Origin: Sitta carolinensis
Taxonomy: Eukaryota; Chordata; Aves; Passeriformes; Sittidae
NCBI GenBank assembly: GCA_032173965.1
Contig: JAVUNC010000006.1
Span: 19,524,370 to 19,588,369, forward strand
Length of the DNA stretch: 64,000 nt
Reading direction: 5' to 3'
Notes under the pieces: generated by a model
The model's database searches: none
The model's input: the letters and a program-made list of their open reading frames with translations, nothing else
Told to the model about the DNA's origin: nothing
Shown here: piece after piece, positions 11,259 to 23,048 of the stretch
Position numbering within the stretch: the stretch's first letter is position 1
Layout: each line of letters opens with the position of its first letter
Position numbers and translations under genes: made by a program

Positions 11259-14200
11259 TTGGAGCTGGAGGCAGAGGGCAGGATCCGAGTGGTTCCAAGG
11301 TTTTTTGCCATTCCAGACGTGCTGGGAATGCTGCAGCTTCTCCCCCACCTTGGATTTGCAGGTGGAAATCTTCAGACTTGGTTTTTGGCCCTTTTTGAAG
11401 GGTTTCCTCCCTCAGCAGCTGTTGTTTCAGGGTTTTGAGGAGATTAAAGGTTTGCTTTTCCATCTTAGCTCCCCCCATCCTGGTTTGGCCATTCCCAGTT
11501 TGCCCAATGGAAGGAGCAGGACAAGGAAATGCCAGCAGGGGAATTTCCAGGCAGGAAAAGTCAGGAGGGTTGGGACAAATGCATCACTGAACTGAAACAG
11601 TGCACAGAAAACACACAAAGTGTTTTTTCCATGAGGGATCTACTGAAGGAGGTGGAAATTCCCCTGGTTTTCCACACCAGCATCTTCACTGTGCAGCTGG
11701 AAAATCCCTCCAGGAACATCAAGGACCCTCCCAGGTCCAGCCCCTTTTCTGGAGCCCCACTTCAGCCTTGGCTGTGCTTTTTCCATGAGGATGGATCTCC
11801 AAGAGTTGTTCTGGCCTTGGTTCCCTGGAAGACCCAAGATAGGATTGGAGCCTTGGGTCCCCTGGGCTTGGAGCTCTGGAATTTGTTTTCTCTTTCTGCT
11901 GAAGGAAAAGCCATGGAAAAGTCCTGGGAAAATGGGTCACTGATACAAGAGCTACAAATGTTTGTGTGGAGAACACAGGGAACATGTAAAAGGAAAAAAA
12001 AAAAAAAAAGGCAAAACCTAAATGGCATCAGTTGGGCTCCATGATCCCTTTCTGCTCAGGATATTCCAGGGAAATTCAGTTTTCCAACAGGTTGGGCCTC
12101 AGCAACATCTGCAGCTGAGGCTGTAATCACACTGCTGGCACTTCCAGAGCAAATTCCAAGCTCCTGCTCCAGGCTGGAAGACAGGAATTCCTTCATTGGA
12201 GGGGCTTGATCCAAGCCTGGAGTGTCCCAGCCATGATCCATCAGCAGAAGCTGTCCAGGTGCACAGCTCAGCCCAGAACTGTGCAAAGAAAAGGTATTTA
12301 ATCCCTGTTTTGCCTTGGTGGAGTAGGGAATGATGAATTCCCAGTGTGGCACAGATGGGAGCTGGAGGTGTTGGATTTTGTTAAACTGCTGAAATTCCAT
12401 CCTGTTTCAGATCCTGCCAGGGAGTGGAAAAGGCTACAGGTAAATAAAAAGTGCTCTCTGCTGGAAATAAATAACGTGGATGACTCCCAAAGGACCCAAA
12501 TTCTGTGGAAAAAGAGAAATCCTTCTTCCAGGACCTCAGAATAATCCCTTAGAAAACACTGGCAAAATGAGGATGATCAGGAATGCCCAGGCTCAGGGAG
12601 TCAAAAAGAAATGTAAAAACAGAATTAGTCTGCTTAACTCTATCACCTGTGCTGTTTGGAGGTGAAATGTGTTTGACATAAATATCTGCAAAATCCCAGC
12701 TCCGGGTGTGGGAGTTATTGTATTCCCACAGAATTTGGGGAGGATGAGCTCCAATTCCTGCCCTGTGCTGTGCAAGTTCTTGCCTGGTCCCTGGGGTGGG
12801 AGAGCTGAGTCAGGAGTTCTTCTCCTGAGCTCAGGATTAAAAGCTTTAACTTCAGGAGTCAACAAAAAGGCCAAGGAAGAAGCTGTGAGCCAATTTCAAT
12901 CCCAGCAGGAGGAAAAACCAGGAATCCACGAGTCATTCCTTGTGCCAGGCCCTGAGTCAGGTTAGGGATGCAATAATTACATTTGTGTTCTCCTGCTGGC
13001 CCCAAACTGAATTCTCCCAATAAATTACAGGATCCAGGATTATTGTCTGCATCCCACAGCCTTTCCAAAGGATGCCCATGGATACCAGCACAGCAAAATC
13101 TTCAGGAGTCATCCTAGTCCCAGCATTCTGCCCGTGAATCTGGAAACACCCAGGAATTCACAGGCTGGGTGTTTAAATGTCTTTTTACACAACTGCTTCA
13201 GCAGCTCCAAAGTCACCTCAGCCTCTCCCTGACAAGATCCCACGCTGAGTTTTGATCCCAGGGAGTTCAGCTGCCAAGATCATTCCGGTTGTGTGGGAAC
13301 CCAGGCTGTGTCTGTGCCAGTCCTGGCTGATCCCAGCTCCAGCCAGGGGCTCCAAACCCTGCCAGGGGGGTCACAGACCCCAAGGACTCCTGGGGCTTTG
13401 AGTTTGATCCATGGAACAAATTAAACCTTTGAATGAGGAATGAAAGGGCACAAAAGTTTAGCCAGCATGATAGCAGGAGTTGTAGAGTGAAAAGGGAAAT
13501 TTTGGGGATTTTTACCCTGGGGGCTCAGGGGGTGAGATGGAGGGACTTGGGCATTGTCCTGTCCTCCTTCCTTCTTCTTCCCAACCCCATCTCCTTGGGG
13601 ATGGTGGCATCGGGGATGGGATTGGAGTAGAATGGAACTGTCTGACACAGGTGATGGGCATTGGATCATCCCTGTCAATAACTAACAGGGAATTTGTAGA
13701 ATAAACCCAGTGCCTGCCCTGGGGCAGAGAGTGTGCCTGGGGCTGCCCTGGGCACCCAGACAGAAAATATCTGAGATAAGAGACAATAAAGCAACCTCGA
13801 GAGCATCAGCTCTCAGTACAGAGTTCTCCCTTTAAGGATTTTTAACCTTAAATTATTCAATTATGAATAACCAATAATTAACTAATTTATTAGTTAATAA
13901 TAAATTAACTATTTAACTAATAATTAACTTATTTATTTTGACTTTTAACCCAAGAATTAGCTACTCATGTAGCTTTTTTTCTGCCTGACTGCAGATTTTT
14001 CTGACTAATGCCATGAAATCACCTGCTCTGGCCAGGCTCTGCTCCAGGGCTGCCTTTTCCAGAGGGCAGCAGCTCCAGCTCCCATCCTTCACCAGCAGCT
14101 CCCCTGGTTTTGTTCCTGCCAGTGGCTGAGCAGCTGAAGTTGCTGCCTCCCACGAACCCACAAAGAACCTCCCAATCCTTTTCCATGACCCCACTTTCAT

Positions 14201-15059
14201 CCATGCAATGCTCCCTGCTGGGATCAGTCCCTGGGACCCAGGGCAGGGAATTCTGCTGTTCCCTCATTCCTGTGAGGCAGGAATTCAGCAATCCCTGGTT
14301 ATTCCCTGCAGCACTCCCCTGAGGTCTCCATTCCCAGCTGGAGTGAAATCCAAGCCCTGCTCTTCCTGCTCTTTCCATGCTCTGCCATTCCCGGGTGCAC
14401 ACAGGGAAGCAGGGGAACAAAACATCAAACCCACAATCGGATTTCACAATTAAAGAGGCTCCCAACACCCAACCACGACAACAATTCCACTTCCCCACTC
14501 CCATTTCTCCACTTTCACTCCATTTATTGCCATGGAACAAACCCAGCTGGATGCACTGGCAGCGGGATAAAACCCCACTGAAGTTTCTTGTCGTGTTATT
14601 CATTTCCAGAGGAATTAAGAGCTGAACATGGGCGTTTGTGAGAGAAAAAAAAAAAAAAAAGAAAAATCCTCAGGGGGCTCGAGTTATTTCCAGCTTTTGT
14701 TTTTAATTAATGAGGCTCTGGAGTGGGTTTCAAGGCAGCAGTTTCTAGAGTGATTCAGCTTTTCACTCCCAGGGAGGTGGTGCTTGGCAGCCTCCTGGCA
14801 AAGTGCAGCATTTTGGGGATGTTTTCCACCTCTTTGGGAGCAAATCAGAGATTTTGCTGCCCTAAAGCAGAGCCAGCCAAGGAGGAGCAGCAGGGTCAGG
14901 CCGTTTGTGTTTAATTACTAATTAATTAATAAATCACACTCCAAAGCAGGTCTGAGCTGGGGCTGCACAAGGAGTTAGGCTGATTTTAGGCTCCTGTATC
15001 CAGGTGCAGTGTACAAATCATTTCCTCAGTGGGAAAATAATCCTGGAGCCGTCCTGGCT

Positions 15060-15185
15060 CAGGAGAATCATGGAATGGTTTGGGATGGAAGGGATCTTAA
15101 AGAGCAAATTGTTCCATGGGCAGGGACAGTTCCCACCACCCCAGGCTGCTCCAAGGATCCTTCAAAGCATCCCTTGGGAAGAGGA
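15060..15185 (-). repeat. CR1 LINE 3' end, antisense
   Basis: It begins with the CR1 3' terminus in reverse ('gagaatcatggaatggtttg', 'ggatggaagggatcttaaag') and continues to 'caccccaggctgctccaagg'. It is truncated soon after. Confidence 0.85.
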
Positions 15186-15604
15186 TACCCTGCAGGATTA
15201 ATCCTGGAGATGTTCAATTGTTTAATTCATTTATTATCCTTGATAAAAATTGCTTGAATGGCCCTCGTTATCTTATCCATTTGGAATTTGTGGGGGAGCT
15301 GATCAGCTGACAAAAAAATCCCGGTGTTTTTATGAGAGGAAGGAATTGTCTCATCCAGACACTCCTCCCTTTTCCTTGGATTTCAGAAGGAAAAGAATCA
15401 TCTCCTGGGGTTCCTCTGGAGACCAAGGCCAGTCTTCTGGTTTTCTCCTCTTCCCCCTCATGAGCTTTGAGCAAGGAACATCCAAAGGTGGGATACAAAC
15501 ACATGGAGCTGCTCCTGTTCCCAAAATTGGGAGTTTGGAGAAAGGTCCATCCTTAAATCCACCCCCTGAGCATCCTACAGAGCTGGGAGCTGGAGCTCAG
15601 GAAA
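15186..15604. other. gene-free DNA between CR1 pieces
   Basis: No gene or named repeat is seen. Confidence 0.4.
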
Positions 15605-15830
15605 AACTTCACAGAATTCCAGGAAAGGTTGGGTTGGAAAGGACCTTAAATCCCACCCTGGATGGGCAGGGACATCTCCCACTGCCCCAGGCTGCTCCAA
15701 CCTTAATGTCCAACCTGGCCTGGGACATTCCAGGGATCCAGGGGCAGCCACAGCTGCTCTGGGAATTCCAGCCCAGCCCCTCATCACCCTCAGAGACAGG
15801 AATTCTTAATTCCCATCCTGGAATTCTGAT
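15605..15830 (-). repeat. CR1 LINE 3' end, antisense
   Basis: Starts 'gttgggttggaaaggacctt' and runs through 'ctgccccaggctgctccaac', 'ccagggatccaggggcagcc' and 'ggaattccagcccagcccct'. It is a well-preserved antisense CR1 tail. Confidence 0.88.
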
Positions 15831-16544
15831 CCAGTAATTGCTGTCCTGGGTTCCCTTTGCTGTTCGCTCCTGGAACGAGCGATCCTGAGCTGAATTCATC
15901 CAGGGCTGAATTCCATCGTGGCCCATTCCATCAATATTCCAACAACAAATTTCCTCCTGTGCAATGGGAGCACGGATAACCTGCAATCAGAATTGTTTTG
16001 TTTTGTTTCGCTCCTGTTCTCTCACCACAAAAAAACCTTGAAAGCTTTTGTTTCCTGGCGAATTTCCCTGTTTTGTGGCAGTTCCAACAAAAGGATGAAG
16101 TCAGCACCTCCCCGTTTCTGACCCAGCTGGGTTTGAAACAAAACGAGAACTTCGGTTTTCCTCTGTGCTCTCCACGGGCCTGAGTTGTGTGAGCGTCCCT
16201 GTGGGAGGTGAAAATCAGATTATTGTTATTTTCCTGTAGCTGAAGCGAGGAGTTTTCACTGAGAGAGAAAACAAAACCCGGGTTGCTGCCGGTGTCGAAA
16301 ATGAGATTTCAAAGAAAAGCAGAAAAGGAGAAGAAAAGCTGAAAGGGAGAAGTTTCTGAAGAGGAGGTGGGATTAGAGTTCAGCTTTTGGCACGTTTTTG
16401 GGGTGGGGAATGAGGAGTTTGCAATGGAGGATTTTTCTTGGAATGCTGTCGACTCCAAAAGCAGCATTTTCATTGGAAAGTGGAGTTGGATGGGAAATCC
16501 TGGCTTTTGGAGAGGGAATTTTTACAGGGGTGTGGAGTGATGGG
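15831..16544. other. gene-free DNA
   Basis: No gene is recognised. 16190-16330 retains several CpGs ('gaagcgaggag', 'gccggtgtcgaa') and no repeats, but I cannot assign a role. Confidence 0.4.
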
Positions 16545-16745
16545 AGAAGGGAATGGTCTCAAATTGAAAAGGGGTAGGGTTAGATGGGATATTGGGAATT
16601 CTTGGCTGGGCTGGAATTCCCAGAGCATCTGTGGCTGCCCCTGGATCCCTGGAATGTCCCAGGCCAGGTTGGACACTGGGCTTGGAGCAGCCTGGGGCAG
16701 TGGGAGGGGTCCCTGTCCATCCCACAGATTCTAGAAAATCATTCC
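16545..16745 (+). repeat. CR1 LINE 3' region, sense
   Basis: Sense CR1 with 'gatgggatattgggaattct', 'ccagagcatctgtggctgcc', 'ggaatgtcccaggccaggtt' and 'gtgggaggggtccctgtcca'. It ends just before the expected terminus. Confidence 0.85.
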
Positions 16746-18034
16746 AGGTGGGATTTTGCCATCCAGGCCCTTTTTCCTGGCTAGAAATGCACCAAAAAGC
16801 CACAATCACCTCGACTTCCAAATAAATCCCATAAACCCTGCTGTTACTCCCTTTATCAACAGCATCCCGTGGGCTTGATCCCACTTTATGTCGGAATAAA
16901 ATACAAATCTGGATGAAAAGAGTAAATAAAAGACAGGAAACCGATAAAAAGCGCTCCCTCCTGCCGCCTCAGCAAGTGTGAAATGGGAATAAAGAGATGA
17001 ATTTCCTTCTCTTTAAAAACAGAGTAAGAGACTCACCCAGCAAAAAGGTTCCTATTTCTCATCCCCAGCTAAAACCCCCTAAAATTCCCAGGAATTTGAA
17101 GGAGTTGCCTGCAAATCTTCCCGTGGTCTGAACCTCCCAGTGCCTCCCATTTTTCCTGATGAAAAGGTAACAAAAAGGCTTTCACCCAATCTCTGTAAAT
17201 AAGTCCATAAAAATGGATGGATGCATTACCACATTTTATCTTTATTGCCCCAAAGGCACAGATTTGCCTGCGTTTGAGGGGATTTTAAAAGGCCTTGACA
17301 ATTCCTTTATACCCAGGAAACTTCCAGATAAAACATGGATGAAACCCCCTTCGCTTCCAATATTTTTTTCAGATTGATCTCATCCCAATAAAAAACTCAC
17401 GAGACTCTTTCTGCTCCTACCACCAGACGAGCCTCGAGTGTCCCAAAAAAAAAAAGATGATTTTGCTGCCAATAAAAATCTCAATGTGTTCATCCAGCCC
17501 TTAAAAAAAACGGCTTTTAACGCTTCTGAGTGGCTTCAATTTCCTGCATTATTCCTTTTTTTTATGCCCTGGATGCTCCAAAATATGACCAGGAAAATGT
17601 TGCTTGTTCAAATAAAGATGATTTTTTTTTTATATATATCCTTTTTCATAAAAATCTTCCACAAACGTAGTGGGAATGGCAAACTGGGAAATTAAGGCAG
17701 TTTGAGTCATTCCATAAGGATGAACGTCGGCCTCACAGCACAGGATCTGTTGCAGGAGGAGCTGAAGTTGAGATTGGTGGTAAAAAAAAATCACAAATTA
17801 ACAAAAAATGACAAAGAAAAACAACACCAAAAAAATCCCCAAAAATTCTCTTTAAATACCCACGATTTTTAAAGAAATTTCTGCTTTAGCAAAACAGGAG
17901 GAAGAGTTGCACAAATCTTTAGGAAAACCAGGAAAAACCAGGGTCAGCAGGGCTGCAAAACTTGTATTCCACAAAGAAAACAAACTGTATTTTTGATTGT
18001 GAACACCTCAGAAAATGGAAGTGTGAGTGGTCTC
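16746..18034. other. gene-free A/T-rich DNA
   Basis: No gene is supported. Short A and T runs occur near 17446-17455 and 17623-17640. Open frames are under 90 codons and low in complexity. Confidence 0.45.
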
Positions 18035-18205
18035 TGCCAGTCAGGGATTCCTGGGATGGTTTGGGTTGGAAGGGACCTGAAATCCCACCCAATTCCACCT
18101 CTCCCACCATCCCAGGCTGCACCAACCTGGCCTTGGACACCTCCAGAGATCCAAGGGCAGCCACAGCCCCTCTGGGAATCTTTGCCTGAGCCTCCCCCAC
18201 CTTCC
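18035..18205 (-). repeat. CR1 LINE 3' end, antisense
   Basis: 'ggatggtttgggttggaagg' marks the reversed 3' terminus, followed by 'ccaccatcccaggctgcacc' and 'gatccaagggcagccacagc'. Confidence 0.85.
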
Positions 18206-18285
18206 TGGTAAAAATATCCACAAAGATTCCACAATTCCTCCTTTTCTTCACACAAATTCCATCTCCTGGGCTTCAACTCTTCCCC

Positions 18286-18541
18286 CTTCCTTGAAGGATT
18301 CCATCCTCCCGTGCACAATTCCAAAGGAAGCTTCACCCCGAGCTTCTTCTTCTCCTGCCTCGAGCATTCCCAGGCTCTGATTCCTTTAAAAAAACAGGAT
18401 AAAGACACAAAATCCGGGGTTGAACTGGGGGGGGAAAGGGACAAATAGGAGCGGGTAACATTTCCAGAGGGGTCAGGGATGCATTTCAGCTCCTGGCCAC
18501 TGGCCAGGGAGGATTTCTTGGTGCCCAGAACCCAAACGCTG
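18286..18541. repeat. 250-bp direct duplication, copy 1
   Basis: From 'cccccttccttgaaggattc' to 'cccagaacccaaacgctg' this segment is nearly identical to 19110-19361. Copies differ by scattered substitutions and small indels, and the two copies are offset by about 818-820 bp in the same orientation. I recognise neither a gene nor a named repeat in the unit. Confidence 0.85.
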
Positions 18542-19109
18542 CCCCTCGGGTGGGAGCAGGGTTGGGATGGGAGCAGGGCGCTGGAATTTGGGGCCAGAGC
18601 TGCAAACGGGAGCAGGAATTGTCACGGGAGGGGAGCAGAGTCACCTGCGAGGGGAGAAAACTGTCGCGGGTGGGGACAGCCCTCCCTGGGGATGTGGAAT
18701 TTAAGGATGCTCCCGTGAGAAAACACAAGGCTGGGCTCAGATGTCCCCATGGAGCAGCTCAGAGGTGACACGTGGAGCTCTTCCTGCCCTCCACAACCCT
18801 GGATTTTCCTCAAAAATTCCCCCCCAAAAAATCAGGGAAAGGCAGCCAGCAGACTACAAAACATCACCTTGGCAGATAAACACATGGAATGGGGGTGTTC
18901 CCTGGAATTCCAGGGGAAAACCCTCCTTTCCCTCTGCCTGGGGAGCCTGTCCCTGTGCTGCTGGCTCCAAGGGAATGAGTCAATGCCCGCGGGCCCTTTG
19001 GAAGCCTTGGATCCCTCCATAAAAAGTTTCTCTAGAAAAAAAGGGATGAGTCAGAGCCTGGCTGTGCCCCCAGGGACAGCTGGAGCTCTTCCCTGGCTTT
19101 TTCCCCCTT
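18542..19109. other. gene-free DNA between duplicated copies
   Basis: G+C-rich single-copy-looking DNA separating the duplicate segments. No gene is recognised. Confidence 0.4.
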
Positions 19110-19361
19110 CCTTGAATAATTCAATCCCCCCGTGGACAATTCCAAAGGAAGCTTCACCCTGAGCTTCTTCCCCTGCCTCGAGCATTCCCAGGCTCTGATT
19201 CCTTTAAAAAAACAGGATAAAGACACAAAACCCGGGGTTGAACTGGGGGGGAAAAGGGACAAATAGGAGCGGGTGGCTTTTCCAGAGGGGTCAGGGATGC
19301 ATTTCAGCTCCTGGCCACTGGCCAGGGAGGATTTCTTGGTGCCCAGAACCCAAACGCTGGC
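19110..19361. repeat. 250-bp direct duplication, copy 2
   Basis: Matches 18286-18541 almost base for base ('aaaacaggataaagacacaa', 'gatgcatttcagctcctggc', 'cagggaggatttcttggtgc'). Confidence 0.85.
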
Positions 19362-19924
19362 TCTTTGGGGCCGAGCACTCCTCACAGGATTTTCCATGAT
19401 TTTCCATGATATCCATGCCCAGCCATGTGAGGAGCTCCCCACCCTGGCCTGGCTGAGGGCTGGTTTAACCCCAGCAGCTGAGTAATCCTAAAAAAACGGC
19501 AGGGAATTTCCCAGCCCTCGTTATCCCCCCTGCTGCAGCCAGCGTGGGTCTCTGCTCCGGCTGATCAGCAGGAAAAACGAGGGAAAACATCTTTGGAAGC
19601 TTTGTTCAGCTGAATGGAGCTTCACCAGTGATTAACTGGTGCACACATTTGGAACAAAGCAGGCAGGGGAGGAAAAGGAGGAGGAGGAGAAAGAAAGATC
19701 CATGGATTGAGGGTTTAAATGCTCCCTTGTGTTCCTGAATACGAGGGAGAGGCACCAGCCCACATCCAAGGAATTGAAGTCCAGGTGCAGCAGCACATTC
19801 TCAAGAGTGTGAACCTTAAAGTGAAACCAAACTCATGGTTGTGGAGCTCAGATTATGGAAAATGTGGATTTTCCCACATTTCCAGGATGGCAATATCCAC
19901 TGTGTCCCTGTGGCAATCCTTTCG
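19362..19924. other. gene-free DNA
   Basis: No gene or named repeat is seen up to the CR1 tail at 19925. Confidence 0.4.
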
Positions 19925-20170
19925 GAGAATCCCAGAATGGTTTGGGTCGGAAGGGACCTTAAATCCCATCCATCCCATCAATCCCATCCCATCCCATCCC
20001 ATCCCATCCCATCCCATCAATCCCGTCCCATCCCATCCCACCATCCCAGGCTGCTCCAAGCCCCAATGTCCAACCTGGCCTTCGACACTTCCAGGGATCC
20101 AGGGGCAGCCACAGCTGCTCTGGGAATTCCAGCCCCTCATCACCCTCACAGCCAGGAATTCCTTTAAAAT
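19925..20170 (-). repeat. CR1 LINE 3' end with internal (CCCAT)n
   Basis: Antisense CR1 starting 'gagaatcccagaatggtttg'. Between about 19970 and 20045 the CR1 sequence is expanded into (CCCAT)n with AATCCCAT interruptions. After that CR1 resumes with 'atcccaggctgctccaagcc' and 'ccagggatccaggggcagcc'. Confidence 0.88.
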
Positions 20171-21470
20171 TTCCCATGTTCCTCACCCTCCCTGCTGAGT
20201 TTCCACATTCCACCCCTGCCTGCTTGCACCAAACAATTTCCATGTGTTTTCCAGCCTCTTTCACGGAGCTGCAAGAAATAATCCCCCCCAATTCCCAGCA
20301 TTCCCAACATCCAGCCACATGTTCCCTTTTCCAGCCACAAACTGATCCCCCAGCAGCAAGGGCTGTGCTCCAGCCTTTGGAATCCAGGGAACCCAGGAAA
20401 GCCAGGGATTCCAGAAAATCCAGGGAATCCAGGAAATCCAGGGAATCCAGGGAATCCAGGGACAATGATTTCTTCTCATTTCTGTGCTGCAAGGGAGGAA
20501 AGCAAAGAGAGCCCAGCCTGGCTGGGGGTGTCACTGCTCCTGGGGATCCAGATCCATCCAGAGGGATCCAGAGGGATGGAGAATCCCTCCCACCTCATTC
20601 CCAAGCCCTTGCACATTTGTGGAAGCAGAAGAACGTGGCACAGAGGGATCTGCATTCCCAAATCCCACCAATGGAATGGTTTGGGTTGGAAGGGACCTTC
20701 AAGACCATCCCATCCTGCTCCCCTTTCCATTTCTTCTGATTCCTGGGAGAAAGGGCCAGCCCCCACCTGGCTCCAGCCTCCTTCCAGAGGCTCAGAGAGA
20801 GCAGGGAGGTGGGAGGGCATCCATAATTCAGGATTCAGGAATCTTTTGTGTTCAGGCCACTTCCAGCTGCCTTCCCACCCCACTCAGACAATCCTGACCC
20901 CAACCCCGCAGCCCCTGCTCATGGAACATGGGATTTACCCACCAAAGCCCTCATTGTTCCCAAACCTAATTCCCACCTCCCTCTTTCAACACCCACACCC
21001 TCTACCTGCACCAGAGTCCAACCACACAGAAATTCCCAGTTCCTCCAAGGAGCAGATTCCCCTTCTTTCCATCCAAGATTTTCCTTCCTCTGCCCAGCCC
21101 CTCCCAGCTCACTAATTAGGGACCTCTCTTAATTATGTCTCTGTAGTTTCCTCCTGTATAATCTGCTCCCACCAGCAGCTGAATTTTCATGCCTGAATCT
21201 CTTGTTTATTATCCAATTTTTTCTATTATCCCTCCTCTCCTGCTGAATTAAAGCGGAAGTTCCTTCCCCAACTCCCACTTCTCATCCCTTCCCAACGCTC
21301 CCAACCAGGAGGCTGCAGCTCTTTACCCTCAGCAGCTGAAATTTCACTCAAGCCTTGGGTACATCCAAGATTTTTCCCAAATCCTGCCACTTTTGCCATC
21401 CCAGAGGATCAGCCTCAGCCAAGCATTTGGCAAATATTTGGAAAGCAGGTGACCACACAGGTGAACACAG
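20171..21470. other. gene-free DNA with small repeats
   Basis: No gene is supported. A 10-bp minisatellite of the form 'ggaatccagg' occupies about 20380-20465, and a short antisense CR1 terminus ('aatggtttgggttggaaggg') lies at about 20670-20720. Confidence 0.5.
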
Positions 21471-21996
21471 GTCAAGTGTGGGAAATGTGAGCCCAGAGAA
21501 TTCCCAAGGGCTGGAGAGGCTCAGGGATGGACACAAGTCTGCCCTAAGGCCTTGGGGAAGGCTCGGGTTTAGAGCAGTAAAAGTAAAACTGGCATCAGCA
21601 GTTTAAATAGAAATATGCTTTAAGCCAGAAGAAATAAGCAAATAAATATGTTCAGCAAGGTATCAAAGTTAAGAAAATATCCAAGTTTGGTAACAGAGCC
21701 TGTTATGGAGTTGTTGAAAGGCCCAGCAGTGAGTTTGTGCGGAATTCTGGGATTGGATCACAGACACCTGGCAGTGCAAAGGCAGCAAAGGCAGCAATTC
21801 AGGATTGGCCCATGGAGCTGCCAGAGAACTTTGTGGGAGGAGTTGGTTGGATGAGAAATGAATAAAAGACACTGGGACCAGAATTCAGATGGGGTTTCTG
21901 GTGCCATGGGCTGAGTGTGACAGCCTGAGGGTCTGCCCCCTCCCCGAGGCTGATTTTGCAATAAATCATCCTTTGATCCCCACCTGACCAGTCAAG
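21471..21996 (+). mobile_element. solo LTR of an endogenous retrovirus with target duplication
   Basis: A 514-bp LTR spans 21477-21990, begins TGTGGGAAAT and ends CCTGACCA. It is flanked by an exact 6-bp direct repeat, gtcaag, at 21471-21476 and 21991-21996. Orientation is shown by 'aatgaataaaagacactggg' (TATA-like box near 21860) and 'ttgcaataaatcatcctttg' (polyadenylation signal near 21960). No internal retroviral sequence lies next to it, so it is a solo LTR. A 6-bp duplication is typical of class II (ERVK/alpharetrovirus-like) elements, but that assignment is an inference. The related copy is at 47547-48377 on the opposite strand. Confidence 0.85.
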
Positions 21997-22559
21997 GTCT
22001 GTCTGTGACCCCCTCTTGCCAGTGGCTCCATCAGGAGATTCCCAGCAGAAAAAGAAAAGCTGGAATTCACTGCTCCCCCTCCTTATGTAACATCTCCCCC
22101 TCTCTTGCCAAATTAACCGTGCCTGCACATTTGCTTGTCCTGACATTGTCTCTTAACAAGCTTCAAGTTTTAATCAGGACAGGAGCTTCTTCCAGTCCTT
22201 ATTTTCCCTTCCCAATCGTCCTGGGCTTTCCCCCTGCAGCTCCCTGGGAAGTTAAATCCATGCATTCATGCAGTAAACAAGCCCCTAACCAGGTCAATGC
22301 ACATTATCCATTAATTATTCCACAGCTCTGCTGCAGTCGGATTGATTCACTTCTCCTCCCAATTTCTGGCTCCCTATTCCCATTTTTTAGGCAAGGAAAG
22401 AGCTCCCACTCTGCTGATTGCCTCCAGGAAAACTCAGGAGCTCTGCCTTGGAGCAGGAGCTCCATTCCTGCTCTCCTTCCTCAGCAATTCCAAACTGCTC
22501 ATCCCGAGGGAATCCACCAGGAGGGACCAGCAGCAATTTCCTGCTTATCCCAGTGGTTT
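21997..22559. other. gene-free DNA
   Basis: No gene or named repeat is recognised. Confidence 0.4.
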
Positions 22560-22797
22560 CCTGCAACCTGGGATGGTGGAAGGTGGCCCTGCAGATGCTG
22601 AAGGTCCCTTCAACCCAAATCATCCTGGAATTCTGTGATCAGGAAGAGCAGGTGGGAATGAGATGGATTGAAGGTCCCTTCAACCTAAATCATCCTGGAA
22701 TTCTGTGATTTGGGAGAGCAGATGGGAATGAGATGGATTGAAGGTCCCTTCAACCCAAATCATCCTGGAATTCTATGATCTGGAAGAGCAGCTCCAT
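22560..22797 (+). repeat. CR1 3' terminus triplicated as 70-bp units
   Basis: The CR1 3' terminal sequence 'gaaggtcccttcaacccaaa' + 'tcatcctggaattctgtgat' occurs three times, with the 'aaggtccctt' anchor at 22601, 22671 and 22741. Each repeat also carries about 30 bp ending 'atgagatggattg', so the unit is exactly 70 bp. This is a tandem amplification of a CR1 end together with flanking DNA. Confidence 0.85.
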
Positions 22798-23048
22798 GGG
22801 AGGAAAGGCTGGAGGAGTAAAAGCTGAGGGATGCAGCAGATCAGGCTTGTCCTTGTCTTCCAGGGAAAACCAGGCTGGAATATTCCCCTGCAAACACTTC
22901 CCTGCTCAGTGCAAACTCCAGTCTCTGACACAGCAGAAACTCTCAGCACTCAACCAATTTTTGGGGAGCTTCAGGAGCCTCCAGAGAGCTCAGCCAGGTC
23001 TGTCCCAGGCTGGGAATTCCACCTAGGAGACAAAACGACCTTCCAAGG

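Larger units (their letters stand above)
9936..15059. other. gene-free DNA
   Basis: I see no gene. The stretch holds a 41-bp minisatellite (10205-10465), a small direct duplication (10833-10905 and 11188-11258), A-runs near 11995-12009 and 14646-14661, and a TTAATTA-rich tract near 13850-13940. Between 13725 and 13815 the sequence 'aagagacaataaagcaacct' resembles a retroviral LTR polyadenylation region, but I could not define element ends. Confidence 0.45.

Noticed and set aside
13725..13815. LTR end with 'aagagacaataaagcaacct'
   Set aside because: It resembles an LTR polyadenylation region, but no termini or target duplication were found.
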